From positions 1 to 25,699 of the forward strand of contig CAZAQS010000040.1 of assembly GCA_964486825.1 (NCBI GenBank): DNA of 25,699 bases, written 5' to 3'. This document shows positions 1 to 8,127 of this stretch, piece after piece (the stretch's first letter is position 1; each line of letters opens with the position of its first letter). The stretch is from CAZAQS01 sp964486825. Lineage in GTDB: Bacteria > Chloroflexota > Anaerolineae > Anaerolineales > UBA4823. Under the pieces are notes generated by a model. That model saw nothing but the letters and a program-made list of their open reading frames with translations. It did not search any database and was not told the origin of the DNA. The translations under genes were made by a program, and so were the position numbers.

Positions 1-767
1 AAAGAGCCCGAGACCAGTGGCTTATGGATGGGGTGCATCCCGTCCAGGTCATCGCCTCGGGGGTCCTGCTCGACCCGTACGCGTTAACGATTGGTTTCGC
101 ACGGAGATTTGCAACCTACAAACGAGCTAGCCTGATCTTGAGGGACTACGATCGCTTGTTGAGCATCATCAATAAACCCAACCAACCCGTCCAGATCATC
201 TTCGCCGGCAAAGCTCACCCTGCTGACGAGCCTGGCAAGTTGCTAATACAAAACGTCTACAGGGCAGTGAAGAAGGCGGAGAACGGTGGACGCCTGGTAT
301 TCCTGGAAGATTATGATATGAACCTGGCCCGCTACCTGGTGCAAGGAGTTGACGTCTGGTTGAATACACCCCGCCCACCAAATGAAGCTTCTGGGACTTC
401 TGGTGAAAAAGCTGCCATGAACGGTGTGATTAACTTTTCCGTCCTAGACGGTTGGTGGCTGGAAGGATACAACGGCAAGAACGGTTGGGCTATTGGCGAT
501 GAGCAAGAATATGCCTCACCCGAAGAGCAAGATCAAGCTCATGCGGAAAGCCTGTATGATACATTAGAAAACGAGATTATCCCTTTGTACTATAACGAGC
601 GTTCGGCAGATGGCTTGCCAGGAGATTGGATTGAAGTCATGAAGGAATCGATCACTACCCTTGCGCCTCGTTTTAGCATGCGGAGGATGATCAAAGAATA
701 TGCTGAAAACCTGTATTTTCCCTTGGATGTAGAGAGGCAACCACTCCTCTTCGAGAATCAAGATTGA
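1..767 (+). CDS. glgP: Alpha-glucan (glycogen) phosphorylase, C-terminal part, cut by the window edge
   Basis: The reading frame is open from the first bases, so only the last 255 or so residues of a larger protein are present. This family (GT35, the short bacterial/archaeal alpha-glucan phosphorylase branch) releases glucose-1-phosphate from glycogen or maltodextrin in the cytoplasm using pyridoxal phosphate. The visible part has the GFARRFATYKRA segment, the FAGKAHP segment, and NTPRPPNEASGTSGEKAAMN followed by LDGWWLEGYNG. The EASGTSGxK block is the region that carries the PLP lysine in phosphorylases. The first ATG seen (position 24) is internal, not a start. The gene ends 54 bp before the UPF0316 pair, with no obvious terminator between. 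Glycogen synthases share parts of this signature, but the RRFATYKRA and LDGWWLEGY segments together favour a phosphorylase. Confidence 0.85.
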   Translation, partial: RARDQWLMDGVHPVQVIASGVLLDPYALTIGFARRFATYKRASLILRDYDRLLSIINKPNQPVQIIFAGKAHPADEPGKLLIQNVYRAVKKAENGGRLVFLEDYDMNLARYLVQGVDVWLNTPRPPNEASGTSGEKAAMNGVINFSVLDGWWLEGYNGKNGWAIGDEQEYASPEEQDQAHAESLYDTLENEIIPLYYNERSADGLPGDWIEVMKESITTLAPRFSMRRMIKEYAENLYFPLDVERQPLLFENQD

Positions 768-821
768 TCAAAAATTGTTAGAGGCTATAGTCTCCCAACT
801 ACCAGTATCCCAGAATTTCTG

Positions 822-1346
822 ATGGAAATATTGCTTTCATCACAGGCCTGGTTGGCAGCAGGTTTCATTTTCTTGCTACGCGTCTCGGATATGACCCTGG
901 ATACGTTAAGGGTTTTATTCGTAATGAGAGGTCGTAAACAAATTGCCTGGATCCTGGGTTTCTTTCAATCGCTTCTCTATGTAGCCGCGATAGGCAGCGT
1001 ACTTCAAAACCTGGATGCTCTAAGTCTGGTTGGCTATGCCGGTGGTTTTGCAACTGGAAACGTCCTTGGAATGATCGTCGAAGATAGGATCGCCATTGGA
1101 CATACACTGCTCACCATTATCAGCTCAAGGCGCGGGCCAGCTATTGCATCCCGCCTGAGGCAGGAAGGTTTTGCTGTAACGGAAATTTCCGGGCGAGGGA
1201 AAGATGGCATGGTAACCTACCTCAACTGTAATGTCCTGCGGAAGGAAGTTGATGAGGTACGCGAGGCCGTTAACGAGGTAGACCAGGCGGCCTTCATTAC
1301 CGCAGAAAGCATCCACCCGGTAAGGCGAGGCTTCTTCAGAGCATAA
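822..1346 (+). CDS. UPF0316 family membrane protein (DUF5698 + DUF2179), copy A
   Basis: The 174-residue protein has three predicted membrane helices in its first 90 or so residues, with the family motif RVSDMTLDTLRVLFVMRGRK at the first helix. A soluble C-terminal domain of the DUF2179 type follows (SSRRGPAIASRLRQEGFAVT, then GRGKDGMVTYLNC). UPF0316 proteins have no established biochemical role. The soluble domain resembles those that bind small ligands in other membrane proteins, so a sensing or transport-regulating job is only a guess. No clear Shine-Dalgarno sequence precedes the ATG. A TATAGT box about 35 bp upstream (789-794) could be its own -10. A paralogue follows 4 bp after the stop codon. 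Confidence 0.8.
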   Translation: MEILLSSQAWLAAGFIFLLRVSDMTLDTLRVLFVMRGRKQIAWILGFFQSLLYVAAIGSVLQNLDALSLVGYAGGFATGNVLGMIVEDRIAIGHTLLTIISSRRGPAIASRLRQEGFAVTEISGRGKDGMVTYLNCNVLRKEVDEVREAVNEVDQAAFITAESIHPVRRGFFRA

Positions 1347-1350
1347 AACG

Positions 1351-1857
1351 ATGGCAATTTTTACCGTTCTGCTGATCTTTACCCTGCGGGTGCTTGATAT
1401 TGCAGCAGCGACGTTACGAATGTTGATGGTCATCCGGGGACGCAAGTTGAATGCCTGGGTACTTGGATTCATCCAGGCAATGCTCTTTCTGCTTGCCATC
1501 CAGGCCGTATTATCGGACCTTAGCAGCTGGGTTAACATTATTGCATATGCAATGGGGTTTGCTACTGGCACAGTCTTCGGTATGTGGATTGAAGAGCGAA
1601 TCGCAATTGGATATAAGCACCTGCGCATTATTAGCTCCAGGAGAGGTCCCGAACTGGCAGGTTTTTTACGTGACCAAGGCTTCGGTGTGACGGAGGTTTT
1701 AGGCAGGGGGAAAGATGGGACAGTAAGCTTGCTGAATTGTACCGTCCACCGCAAAGATGTGCAGAAGATCGAGGCGTTGGTAAAACAAAAAGACGAGCAG
1801 GCCTTCATCACTGCTGATGATGTCATTCCCGTTTCACGCGGCTTCTGGAAACGCTGA
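1351..1857 (+). CDS. UPF0316 family membrane protein (DUF5698 + DUF2179), copy B
   Basis: The 168-residue protein is a clear paralogue of the gene before it: the same three-helix N-terminal part with RVLDIAAATLRMLMVIRGRK, the same GFATGxVxGM and ERIAIG stretches after the third helix, and the same C-terminal domain (ISSRRGPELAGFLRDQGFGV, GRGKDGTVSLLNC, EQAFITADDVIPVSRGF). By eye roughly half the aligned residues are identical. It starts directly in the first helix, lacking the eight or so leading residues of copy A. The ATG lies 4 bp after the stop of copy A without a recognisable ribosome site, so translation is probably coupled. The two may form a heteromer, which is inference. Function is unknown for the family. 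Confidence 0.8.
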   Translation: MAIFTVLLIFTLRVLDIAAATLRMLMVIRGRKLNAWVLGFIQAMLFLLAIQAVLSDLSSWVNIIAYAMGFATGTVFGMWIEERIAIGYKHLRIISSRRGPELAGFLRDQGFGVTEVLGRGKDGTVSLLNCTVHRKDVQKIEALVKQKDEQAFITADDVIPVSRGFWKR

Positions 1858-1884
1858 CACTTTTGATCCCACTCGTGGTATAAA
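1854..1884 (+). promoter_or_regulatory. Candidate promoter of the cytochrome bd operon
   Basis: An extended -10 element, TGGTATAAA (1876-1884), lies 46 bp before the cydA start. CTGACA (1854-1859) matches the -35 consensus at five of six positions but at a long 19-bp spacing, so the extended -10 would be the main determinant. It overlaps the stop codon of the second UPF0316 gene. Transcription would begin near 1891. Confidence 0.4.
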
Positions 1885-1929
1885 TCACATATCTCCGTTC
1901 AATAACAGCCATTCTCAAAGGAGTCGAGT

Positions 1930-3309
1930 ATGGACCCACTCTTATTAGCTAGGTTACAGTTCGCCAGCACAACTGTATACCATTTCTTTTTCGTTCCTCT
2001 AACGCTGGGTCTGTCCGTAATCGTTGCAGTCATGCAGACTCTCTACGTTCGGACCGGGCAAGATACCTATAAACGGATGACGAAGTTCTGGGGGAAGATT
2101 TTTATCATCAATTTTGCCATGGGCGTTGTTACTGGAATCGTCCAGGAATTCCAATTCGGCATGAATTGGTCTGAATATTCCCGCTACGTAGGGGATATTT
2201 TTGGGGCTCCCCTGGCCATTGAGGCCTTGATGGCTTTTTTCCTTGAATCAGTCTTTTTGGGTGTATGGATTTTTGGCTGGGACAGACTGTCAAAGGGCTT
2301 ACACCTTACAGCGATATGGCTGGTAGCCATCGCATCCAACCTATCAGCACTGTGGATTCTGATTGCCAACTCATTCATGCAGCAACCTGTGGGCTACGCC
2401 CTCCTGGAAGACGGCAAAATCGTTATGAATGATTTCTTTGCTTTGGTATTGAATCCAAATATTTGGTACCAGTTCCCCCATACGGTGATGGCGGGATTCA
2501 CCACGGCCTCCTTTTTTGTTATGGGTATCAGTGCTTATCACCTTCTCCGCAAAACAGAGCACGATTTCTTCCGGCGCTCGTTTCAAATGGGGGCAATTAT
2601 TGGAGCGATCAGTTCGATCCTCCTGGCGATGAATGGTCACAGCCAGGCGCAACATATGGTTGAGATTCAACCGATGAAGATGGCAGCCGCGGAAGCCCTG
2701 TGGGAAACCGAATCTCCCGCTTCATTTTCCCTTTTTACCATCGGAAATATGCAAGAACGGCGGGATTTTTTTGCTATTCGCATCCCTCGCATCTTAAGCT
2801 TGCTCGCTTATAACCAATTAGATGGAGAGGTGAAGGGCATGAATGATCTGCAAGCTGAATATGAAACCTTATACGGGCCTGGAAATTACATCCCTCCGGC
2901 AGTTATTCCTTACTGGTCTTTTCGTATCATGGTAGGAGCAGGTTTTCTCATGGTCGGCCTTTCCTTGTACGCACTCTTCCTGGTGATGGGGGATCTGTTC
3001 GACAGTCGTCCCCTGGCATTAAAAGCATTTGCCTTTGCTATCGCCTTGCCTTACCTAGCAAATACCTCCGGGTGGATGCTTACAGAAGTAGGGCGTTACC
3101 CCTGGACGGTTTTTGGGCTCATGACGTTGGACGAATCTATCTCACCCACAGTGAGCGCAGGTTTAGTGCTCGTTTCGCTATTGGGTTTCATCATAATTTA
3201 CTCTGCCCTAATCGTAGCCACCATCTATCTCATTACAAAGCATGTGAAAACCGGGATACCGGCAGCAGAGCATACAGAACCAGAGATACCCTCCCTGGTT
3301 AGCGCGTAG
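1930..3309 (+). CDS. cydA: Cytochrome bd ubiquinol oxidase subunit I
   Basis: CydA is the haem-bearing subunit of the bd-type terminal oxidase: it oxidises quinol and reduces oxygen to water at low oxygen tension, in the cytoplasmic membrane. The expected ligands are visible: His18 in TVYHFFFVPLTLG, His184 in WYQFPHTVMAGF, and the acidic pair Glu98 and Glu106 in IEALMAFFLESVFLG. The quinol-binding segment QPMKMAAAEALWE has Lys250 and Glu255, and GWMLTEVGRYPW lies at 381-392. At 459 residues it is of the short Q-loop type, shorter than the E. coli protein of about 520. A good ribosome site (AAAGGAG) precedes the ATG by 7 bp. cydB starts 31 bp downstream, and cydDC follows. Confidence 0.96.
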   Translation: MDPLLLARLQFASTTVYHFFFVPLTLGLSVIVAVMQTLYVRTGQDTYKRMTKFWGKIFIINFAMGVVTGIVQEFQFGMNWSEYSRYVGDIFGAPLAIEALMAFFLESVFLGVWIFGWDRLSKGLHLTAIWLVAIASNLSALWILIANSFMQQPVGYALLEDGKIVMNDFFALVLNPNIWYQFPHTVMAGFTTASFFVMGISAYHLLRKTEHDFFRRSFQMGAIIGAISSILLAMNGHSQAQHMVEIQPMKMAAAEALWETESPASFSLFTIGNMQERRDFFAIRIPRILSLLAYNQLDGEVKGMNDLQAEYETLYGPGNYIPPAVIPYWSFRIMVGAGFLMVGLSLYALFLVMGDLFDSRPLALKAFAFAIALPYLANTSGWMLTEVGRYPWTVFGLMTLDESISPTVSAGLVLVSLLGFIIIYSALIVATIYLITKHVKTGIPAAEHTEPEIPSLVSA

Positions 3310-3340
3310 GATAGGCCTTATATAACACAGGAGTTTAGAA

Positions 3341-4357
3341 ATGGATCTGAATACCATCTGGTTCACCCTGATCGCGATCCTCTACATCGGTTTTTTCGTC
3401 CTGGAGGGCTTCGATTTTGGAGTGGGCATCCTGCTGCCCATTTTAGGGAAAAATGACACCGAACGCCGGGCCATTATTAACACGATCGGGCCATTTTGGG
3501 ACGGGAATGAGGTATGGCTATTAACGGCTGGTGGTGCAACCTTCGCAGCTTTTCCGCACTGGTATGCAACCATGTTCAGCGGTTTTTACCTGCCATTTTT
3601 CCTGCTGCTCCTGGCATTGATCCTGCGAGGGGTAGCCTTTGAATTCCGCAGCAAGGACCAGGGCCAACGCTGGCGGAAGGGTTGGGATGCAGCCATCTTT
3701 ATTGGCAGCCTGGCGCCAGCTTTTCTGTTGGGGGTGGCTTTCAGCAGCCTGGCCCGTGGGGTGCCAATCGATGCCCAAATGCACTATGTAGGTGGCTTTT
3801 TCAACCTGCTTAATCCATTTGCGCTGTTGGGTGGTTTAACTGCCGTTCTAGCATTTATGTTACATGGCTCGATCTTCCTATCCCTGAGAACTACCGGAGA
3901 ACTGCTGGAGAAGTCACGTCGCATGGCCTCCCGGTTATGGCTGCCGACTGAATTGATATTGATTGTCTTTGTCGTGTTTACTTATCTCCAGACGGATATC
4001 CTTACCAAGCTTGGCGTCAATCCCGGTCCCGTTCCGGTTATATCCGCGCTCGCCGTACCGGTAGCTGCCTGGTTCCTGAAACAAAAAAGAGAAGGCTGGG
4101 CTTTCACAATGACTGCGGTAGGGATTGCCTCGTCAATTACATCTCTATTCTTGATCCTATATCCACGGGTGATGATCTCTTCGCTCAATACGGAGTGGAG
4201 TTTGACGATTTATAACGCCTCTTCCAGTCCTTATACACTTCAGGTCATGACGATCGTGGCTGTCATCTTTGTTCCGGTGGTACTTGCCTACCAGGGATGG
4301 AGCTACTGGGTTTTCCGGAAGCGGATCGAAACAAAACCTGAATCGCTTGTTTACTAG
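3341..4357 (+). CDS. cydB: Cytochrome bd ubiquinol oxidase subunit II
   Basis: CydB is the second integral membrane subunit of the bd oxidase and pairs with CydA. The N-terminal helix carries the family hallmark LEGFDFGVGILLP. NTIGPFWDGNEVWLLTAGGA follows, and then the FPHWYATMFSGFYLPFFLLL segment, all typical of CydB. About eight or nine hydrophobic helices are seen in 338 residues, the usual length for the shorter CydB proteins. The ribosome site ACAGGAG lies 7 bp before the ATG. A 59-bp gap without a visible terminator separates it from the fused CydDC gene, so the three genes are most likely one operon. Confidence 0.95.
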   Translation: MDLNTIWFTLIAILYIGFFVLEGFDFGVGILLPILGKNDTERRAIINTIGPFWDGNEVWLLTAGGATFAAFPHWYATMFSGFYLPFFLLLLALILRGVAFEFRSKDQGQRWRKGWDAAIFIGSLAPAFLLGVAFSSLARGVPIDAQMHYVGGFFNLLNPFALLGGLTAVLAFMLHGSIFLSLRTTGELLEKSRRMASRLWLPTELILIVFVVFTYLQTDILTKLGVNPGPVPVISALAVPVAAWFLKQKREGWAFTMTAVGIASSITSLFLILYPRVMISSLNTEWSLTIYNASSSPYTLQVMTIVAVIFVPVVLAYQGWSYWVFRKRIETKPESLVY

Positions 4358-4416
4358 TTGTTCCTGCAGAGTTTTCCAGCATTCCTTAAAGGTTTCTCAA
4401 ACATATCTGGCAATTA

Positions 4417-7400
4417 ATGATTTTCAACACGCGCCTCCTGAAACTCGCCCGCTCGGACCAATCCAGGCTGTACATTACAGTTATCATGGGCTTATCAGGA
4501 GGCGTTCTCGCCATCCTGCAAGCTTACTTGTTGAGCAAGGTCATCAGTGGCGTCTTTCTTGAGGGCCATACACCGGCAGGATCAGCCATTTACCTGGCAG
4601 TCTTGATCCTTGTCGTCCTTTTAAGGGCCGTTTCAACCTGGATAGGCGAAGCAACCGCCAGCATCTTATCCTTCCACATCAAAACCGATCTACGAGAAAA
4701 GTTATTCAGCCACCTGCTCACCCTCGGACCTTTAAATGCCCAGGGTGAACGAGCTGGTGAGCTGATCCAGACCACTGCCGAGGGGATCGAGTCTTTAGAT
4801 GCATATTTTAGCCAGTACCTGCCTCAATTATTTCTGGCTGCTTTGATCCCCCTGGCCATCCTTTTGGTGGTCTTCCCTATAGACCTGTTATCAGGTCTTA
4901 TTTTACTTTTGACTGCCCCTTTGATCCCGCTGTTCATGATCCTGATCGGTAGCCTGGCTGACTCCTTGACTCGAAAGCAATGGCAGATACTAAGCCGAAT
5001 GAGCGCCTATTTCCTGGACGTGCTGCAAGGCCTGACAACTTTGAAGATTTTTGGTCGCAGCCGTGAACAGGTCAAAGTCATCGCCGCTGTCAGCGAGCGC
5101 TACCGGGTAGCCACTATGCAAGTGCTGAGAGTGGCTTTCCTATCCGCCCTCAGCCTGGAGTTAATAGCGACCATTAGCACTGCCATCCTGGCTGTTGGGA
5201 TCGGCCTGCGCCTGTTGTATGCTCCCCCGGGAAGCGGCCTGTTGGGGATCAGCTTCCAGCAAGCATTCTTTGTCCTGCTCCTGGCCCCAGAATTTTACCT
5301 GCCCCTACGCCTGCTGGGTACACGATTCCATGCCGGGATGGCAGGAGCAATTGCAACCAGACGAGTCTTCGAAATCCTGGATATCCCGGTGCCAACCAGA
5401 TTTACGTCTTCCCCCAGTGCTCCTGCTCCATCAGGCTCAGTCTGTGAAACTTGCAGACCTCCCTCGATAAAATTTTCGAACGTCAGCTTCACTTATGAGG
5501 ATGGTCGTCCTGCCTTACAGGAGGTCTCCTTCGACCTTGCCCCAGGCGAGATTGTTGCCCTGGTGGGCCCAAGTGGGGCAGGGAAGAGCAGCCTTGCACA
5601 GCTCCTACTCAATTTCATAGAACCTCAAGGGGGAATGATAAGCGTGGATGGCCTGCCACTCGACCAGATAAGGCCTGAGACCTGGTGGCAAAAGATCGCC
5701 TGGGTTTCACAAAACCCATACCTTGTAAATGACACGGTTGCCAACAATATCGGTCTAGGAAGGCCTGGCGCAACCAGAGAAGATATAATCCAGGCAGCCA
5801 AACAGGCTCTCGCTCACGATTTCATCCTTAGCCTGCCGGAGGGCTTCGATACACTGATTGGGGAGCGCGGCTTACGGCTGAGTGGGGGGGAAGCTCAACG
5901 CATCGCCCTGGCGCGAGCTTTCTTGAAAGACGCCCCTTTCGTTATCCTGGACGAGGCCAGCGCCAACTTGGATCCTGAGACCGAAGCCGATTTATTCAAT
6001 GGGATGCAAGGTCTTATGCGAGGTCGCACCGTATTGATCATCGCCCACCGCCTGGCAACGGTTATGAGTTGCGACCGGGTCCTCGTGCTTGAGAAAGGCC
6101 GCCTGGTGGAATCAGGGACACATTCCTCTTTATCCAGGATGGGGGGCGCTTATCAAAGATTGCTGCAAGCCTCTCTTACGGCAGATATTCCAAACTGCAA
6201 CGATCATATGAGTTGTGAAAAAGAGGTTTCCCGCGACAGGTGGTTGTGCAAGGCAAAGCATGCGCCTGAATCCCAGGCAACCCGTCAGAACCCTCAAAAT
6301 AACCATACGCCCATCTTGCTCCGGCTCTTATCCATCCTGGCTCCATTCAAAGGACAGGTGATCCTATCGGTGTTTTTGGGCTTCGCCACGATCGGGAGTG
6401 GGGTCGGTTTAATGAGCGCTTCAGCTTATATCATCTCTGCAGCAGCCTTACGCCCATCGATTGCCGATTTGCAAATCGCCATCGTAGGGGTGCGCTTCTT
6501 TGGTATCTCTCGAGGAGTCTTCCGCTATCTGGAACGACTAGTATCGCACCAGGTGACATTTAGCGTTCTTTCTAACTTGAGAGTATGGTTTTACAAGGCA
6601 ATCGAACCCCTGGCGCCGGCAAGGTTGCTCCAATTTCAAAGCGGGGATTTGTTCAGCCGGATCACCAGCGATATCACTTCTTTGGAAAACTTCTATGTCA
6701 GGGGAGTAGCTCCGCCGCTGACTGCACTATTGGTTGCTGCGGGAGCAGCTGCCCTCTTATCCGCCTTCCATCCAATACTGAGCCTGGTTTTGCTGATTTT
6801 CATGGCTTTGCATGGCCTGGCATTACCTGTATTAATGAAAGCATTAGGCCGGAGGCCTGGACGATTGCTTCAAATGGCGCACGCTGAGATAAACATGCTT
6901 CTGGTGGATGGCATCCAGGGCATGGCGGACATCCTGATCTATGGTCAAAGAGAGCGACAGGAGGAATTGACCCGAGAGGCAGGCTGGAAGCTATCCCACC
7001 TGCAAAACGTGATGGCGCGCCTGGCTGCTCTCCAATCCGCTCTAGCCAGCCTCTTTACCAATCTTGGGGCGCTTGCCGTACTTATCCTCGCCATCCCCAT
7101 GGTTAGCAGGGGTCAGATGGAAGGGGTATTCCTGGCGGTGGTATTCCTGGTGGCTTTGAGTAGCTTTGAGGGCATCCAGGCTCTCCCATTAGCGGCCCAG
7201 TTCCTGGAAAACAACCTGGAAGCAGGACGGCGTCTATTCCAGCTGGTCGATGCCAGGCCTGAAGTAAGTGACCCACTCGATCCGTTAGCCGTCCCCCTGA
7301 ATCCAACCCTCAAAGTGAAAAAGTTAAGCTTTGCCTATCCAAACCACATAAATCAATATACGGCATCCGGAAACATAGAAATACCAATACCTGGTTCAAT

Positions 7401-8124
7401 TTCCCAACCGATATTACATGAGCTTTCTTTTGAGCTTCCCCCCGGAAAGCGACTGGCGATCGTCGGGACAAGTGGATCCGGCAAGACTACTCTAGCCAAC
7501 TTGATTCTGAGGTTTTGGGAATTCGGAAAGCGAGAGGCTGGTGATATTGGTCAAATCAGTCTGGATGGTCGAAATCTGAAAGTATATGACCAATACGAGC
7601 TCAGGCGCTTGTTCGGTGTCGTCTCGCAAAACACGTACCTTTTTCATGCTTCTGTAAAGGAAAACCTGCTTATAGCTTCTCCAGGCGTGTCAGAGGATCA
7701 GCTTATCGAAGCTGCCCGCCTGGCTGAAATTCATGACTTTATACAAACACTTCCTCAGGGATATGATACGTGGATTGGTGAGCAAGGCTTGCGCCTTAGC
7801 GCCGGTGAGCGTCAGAGGCTTGCTATCGCCCGAGCACTCCTGAAAGGGGCTCCCTTTCTCTTGCTGGATGAGCCAACTGCCAACCTGGATCCAGTCACGG
7901 AAGCGCGAGTCCTGGATTCTATCCATAAGCTAATGGAAGGTCGCACGACATTGATGTTTACGCATCGCCTGGTGGGGATGGAATGGATGGACGAGATCAT
8001 TGTATTGAAAGCCGGCCGCGAAGTCGAGCGCGGTCGGCATCATGAGTTACTGGAAACAGGCGGTTTGTACCACCGTATGTGGGAACTGCAGAATCAATGC
8101 TTGAGAGAAGCTGCTAAAAGATAA
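4417..8124 (+). CDS. cydDC: Fused CydD-CydC thiol reductant ABC exporter
   Basis: A single 1235-residue protein contains both halves of the heterodimeric exporter that moves cysteine or glutathione outward and is required to assemble cytochrome bd. The CydD half comes first: membrane domain to about residue 330, then a nucleotide-binding domain with Walker A GPSGAGKSS near 384, signature LSGGEAQRIALAR near 488 and Walker B VILDEASANLD near 509. The CydC half starts near residue 635: GSGVGLMSASAYIISAAAL and GISRGVFRYLERLVSHQ are typical of CydC, with Walker A GTSGSGKTT near 1016, signature LSAGERQRLAIAR near 1127 and Walker B LLLDEPTANLD near 1148. Cysteines cluster in the linkers: Cys343/Cys346 (CETC) before the first ATP domain and Cys594, Cys600, Cys611 at the fusion joint. 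No clear ribosome site precedes the ATG, so coupling or a slightly different start is possible. Fused CydCD proteins are known in some Gram-positive bacteria. Confidence 0.93.
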   Translation: MIFNTRLLKLARSDQSRLYITVIMGLSGGVLAILQAYLLSKVISGVFLEGHTPAGSAIYLAVLILVVLLRAVSTWIGEATASILSFHIKTDLREKLFSHLLTLGPLNAQGERAGELIQTTAEGIESLDAYFSQYLPQLFLAALIPLAILLVVFPIDLLSGLILLLTAPLIPLFMILIGSLADSLTRKQWQILSRMSAYFLDVLQGLTTLKIFGRSREQVKVIAAVSERYRVATMQVLRVAFLSALSLELIATISTAILAVGIGLRLLYAPPGSGLLGISFQQAFFVLLLAPEFYLPLRLLGTRFHAGMAGAIATRRVFEILDIPVPTRFTSSPSAPAPSGSVCETCRPPSIKFSNVSFTYEDGRPALQEVSFDLAPGEIVALVGPSGAGKSSLAQLLLNFIEPQGGMISVDGLPLDQIRPETWWQKIAWVSQNPYLVNDTVANNIGLGRPGATREDIIQAAKQALAHDFILSLPEGFDTLIGERGLRLSGGEAQRIALARAFLKDAPFVILDEASANLDPETEADLFNGMQGLMRGRTVLIIAHRLATVMSCDRVLVLEKGRLVESGTHSSLSRMGGAYQRLLQASLTADIPNCNDHMSCEKEVSRDRWLCKAKHAPESQATRQNPQNNHTPILLRLLSILAPFKGQVILSVFLGFATIGSGVGLMSASAYIISAAALRPSIADLQIAIVGVRFFGISRGVFRYLERLVSHQVTFSVLSNLRVWFYKAIEPLAPARLLQFQSGDLFSRITSDITSLENFYVRGVAPPLTALLVAAGAAALLSAFHPILSLVLLIFMALHGLALPVLMKALGRRPGRLLQMAHAEINMLLVDGIQGMADILIYGQRERQEELTREAGWKLSHLQNVMARLAALQSALASLFTNLGALAVLILAIPMVSRGQMEGVFLAVVFLVALSSFEGIQALPLAAQFLENNLEAGRRLFQLVDARPEVSDPLDPLAVPLNPTLKVKKLSFAYPNHINQYTASGNIEIPIPGSISQPILHELSFELPPGKRLAIVGTSGSGKTTLANLILRFWEFGKREAGDIGQISLDGRNLKVYDQYELRRLFGVVSQNTYLFHASVKENLLIASPGVSEDQLIEAARLAEIHDFIQTLPQGYDTWIGEQGLRLSAGERQRLAIARALLKGAPFLLLDEPTANLDPVTEARVLDSIHKLMEGRTTLMFTHRLVGMEWMDEIIVLKAGREVERGRHHELLETGGLYHRMWELQNQCLREAAKR

Positions 8125-8127
8125 CCC

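Noticed and set aside
1125..1826. 233-residue open frame on the minus strand across both UPF0316 genes
   Set aside because: It lies antisense to two genes with clear family motifs and shows no recognisable domain; it is a by-product of their codon use.
5884..5890. Seven-G run in the first ABC signature of CydDC as a phase-variation tract
   Set aside because: It encodes the conserved SGGE of the signature, is short, and similar G runs occur in other genes here; there is no evidence of slippage.
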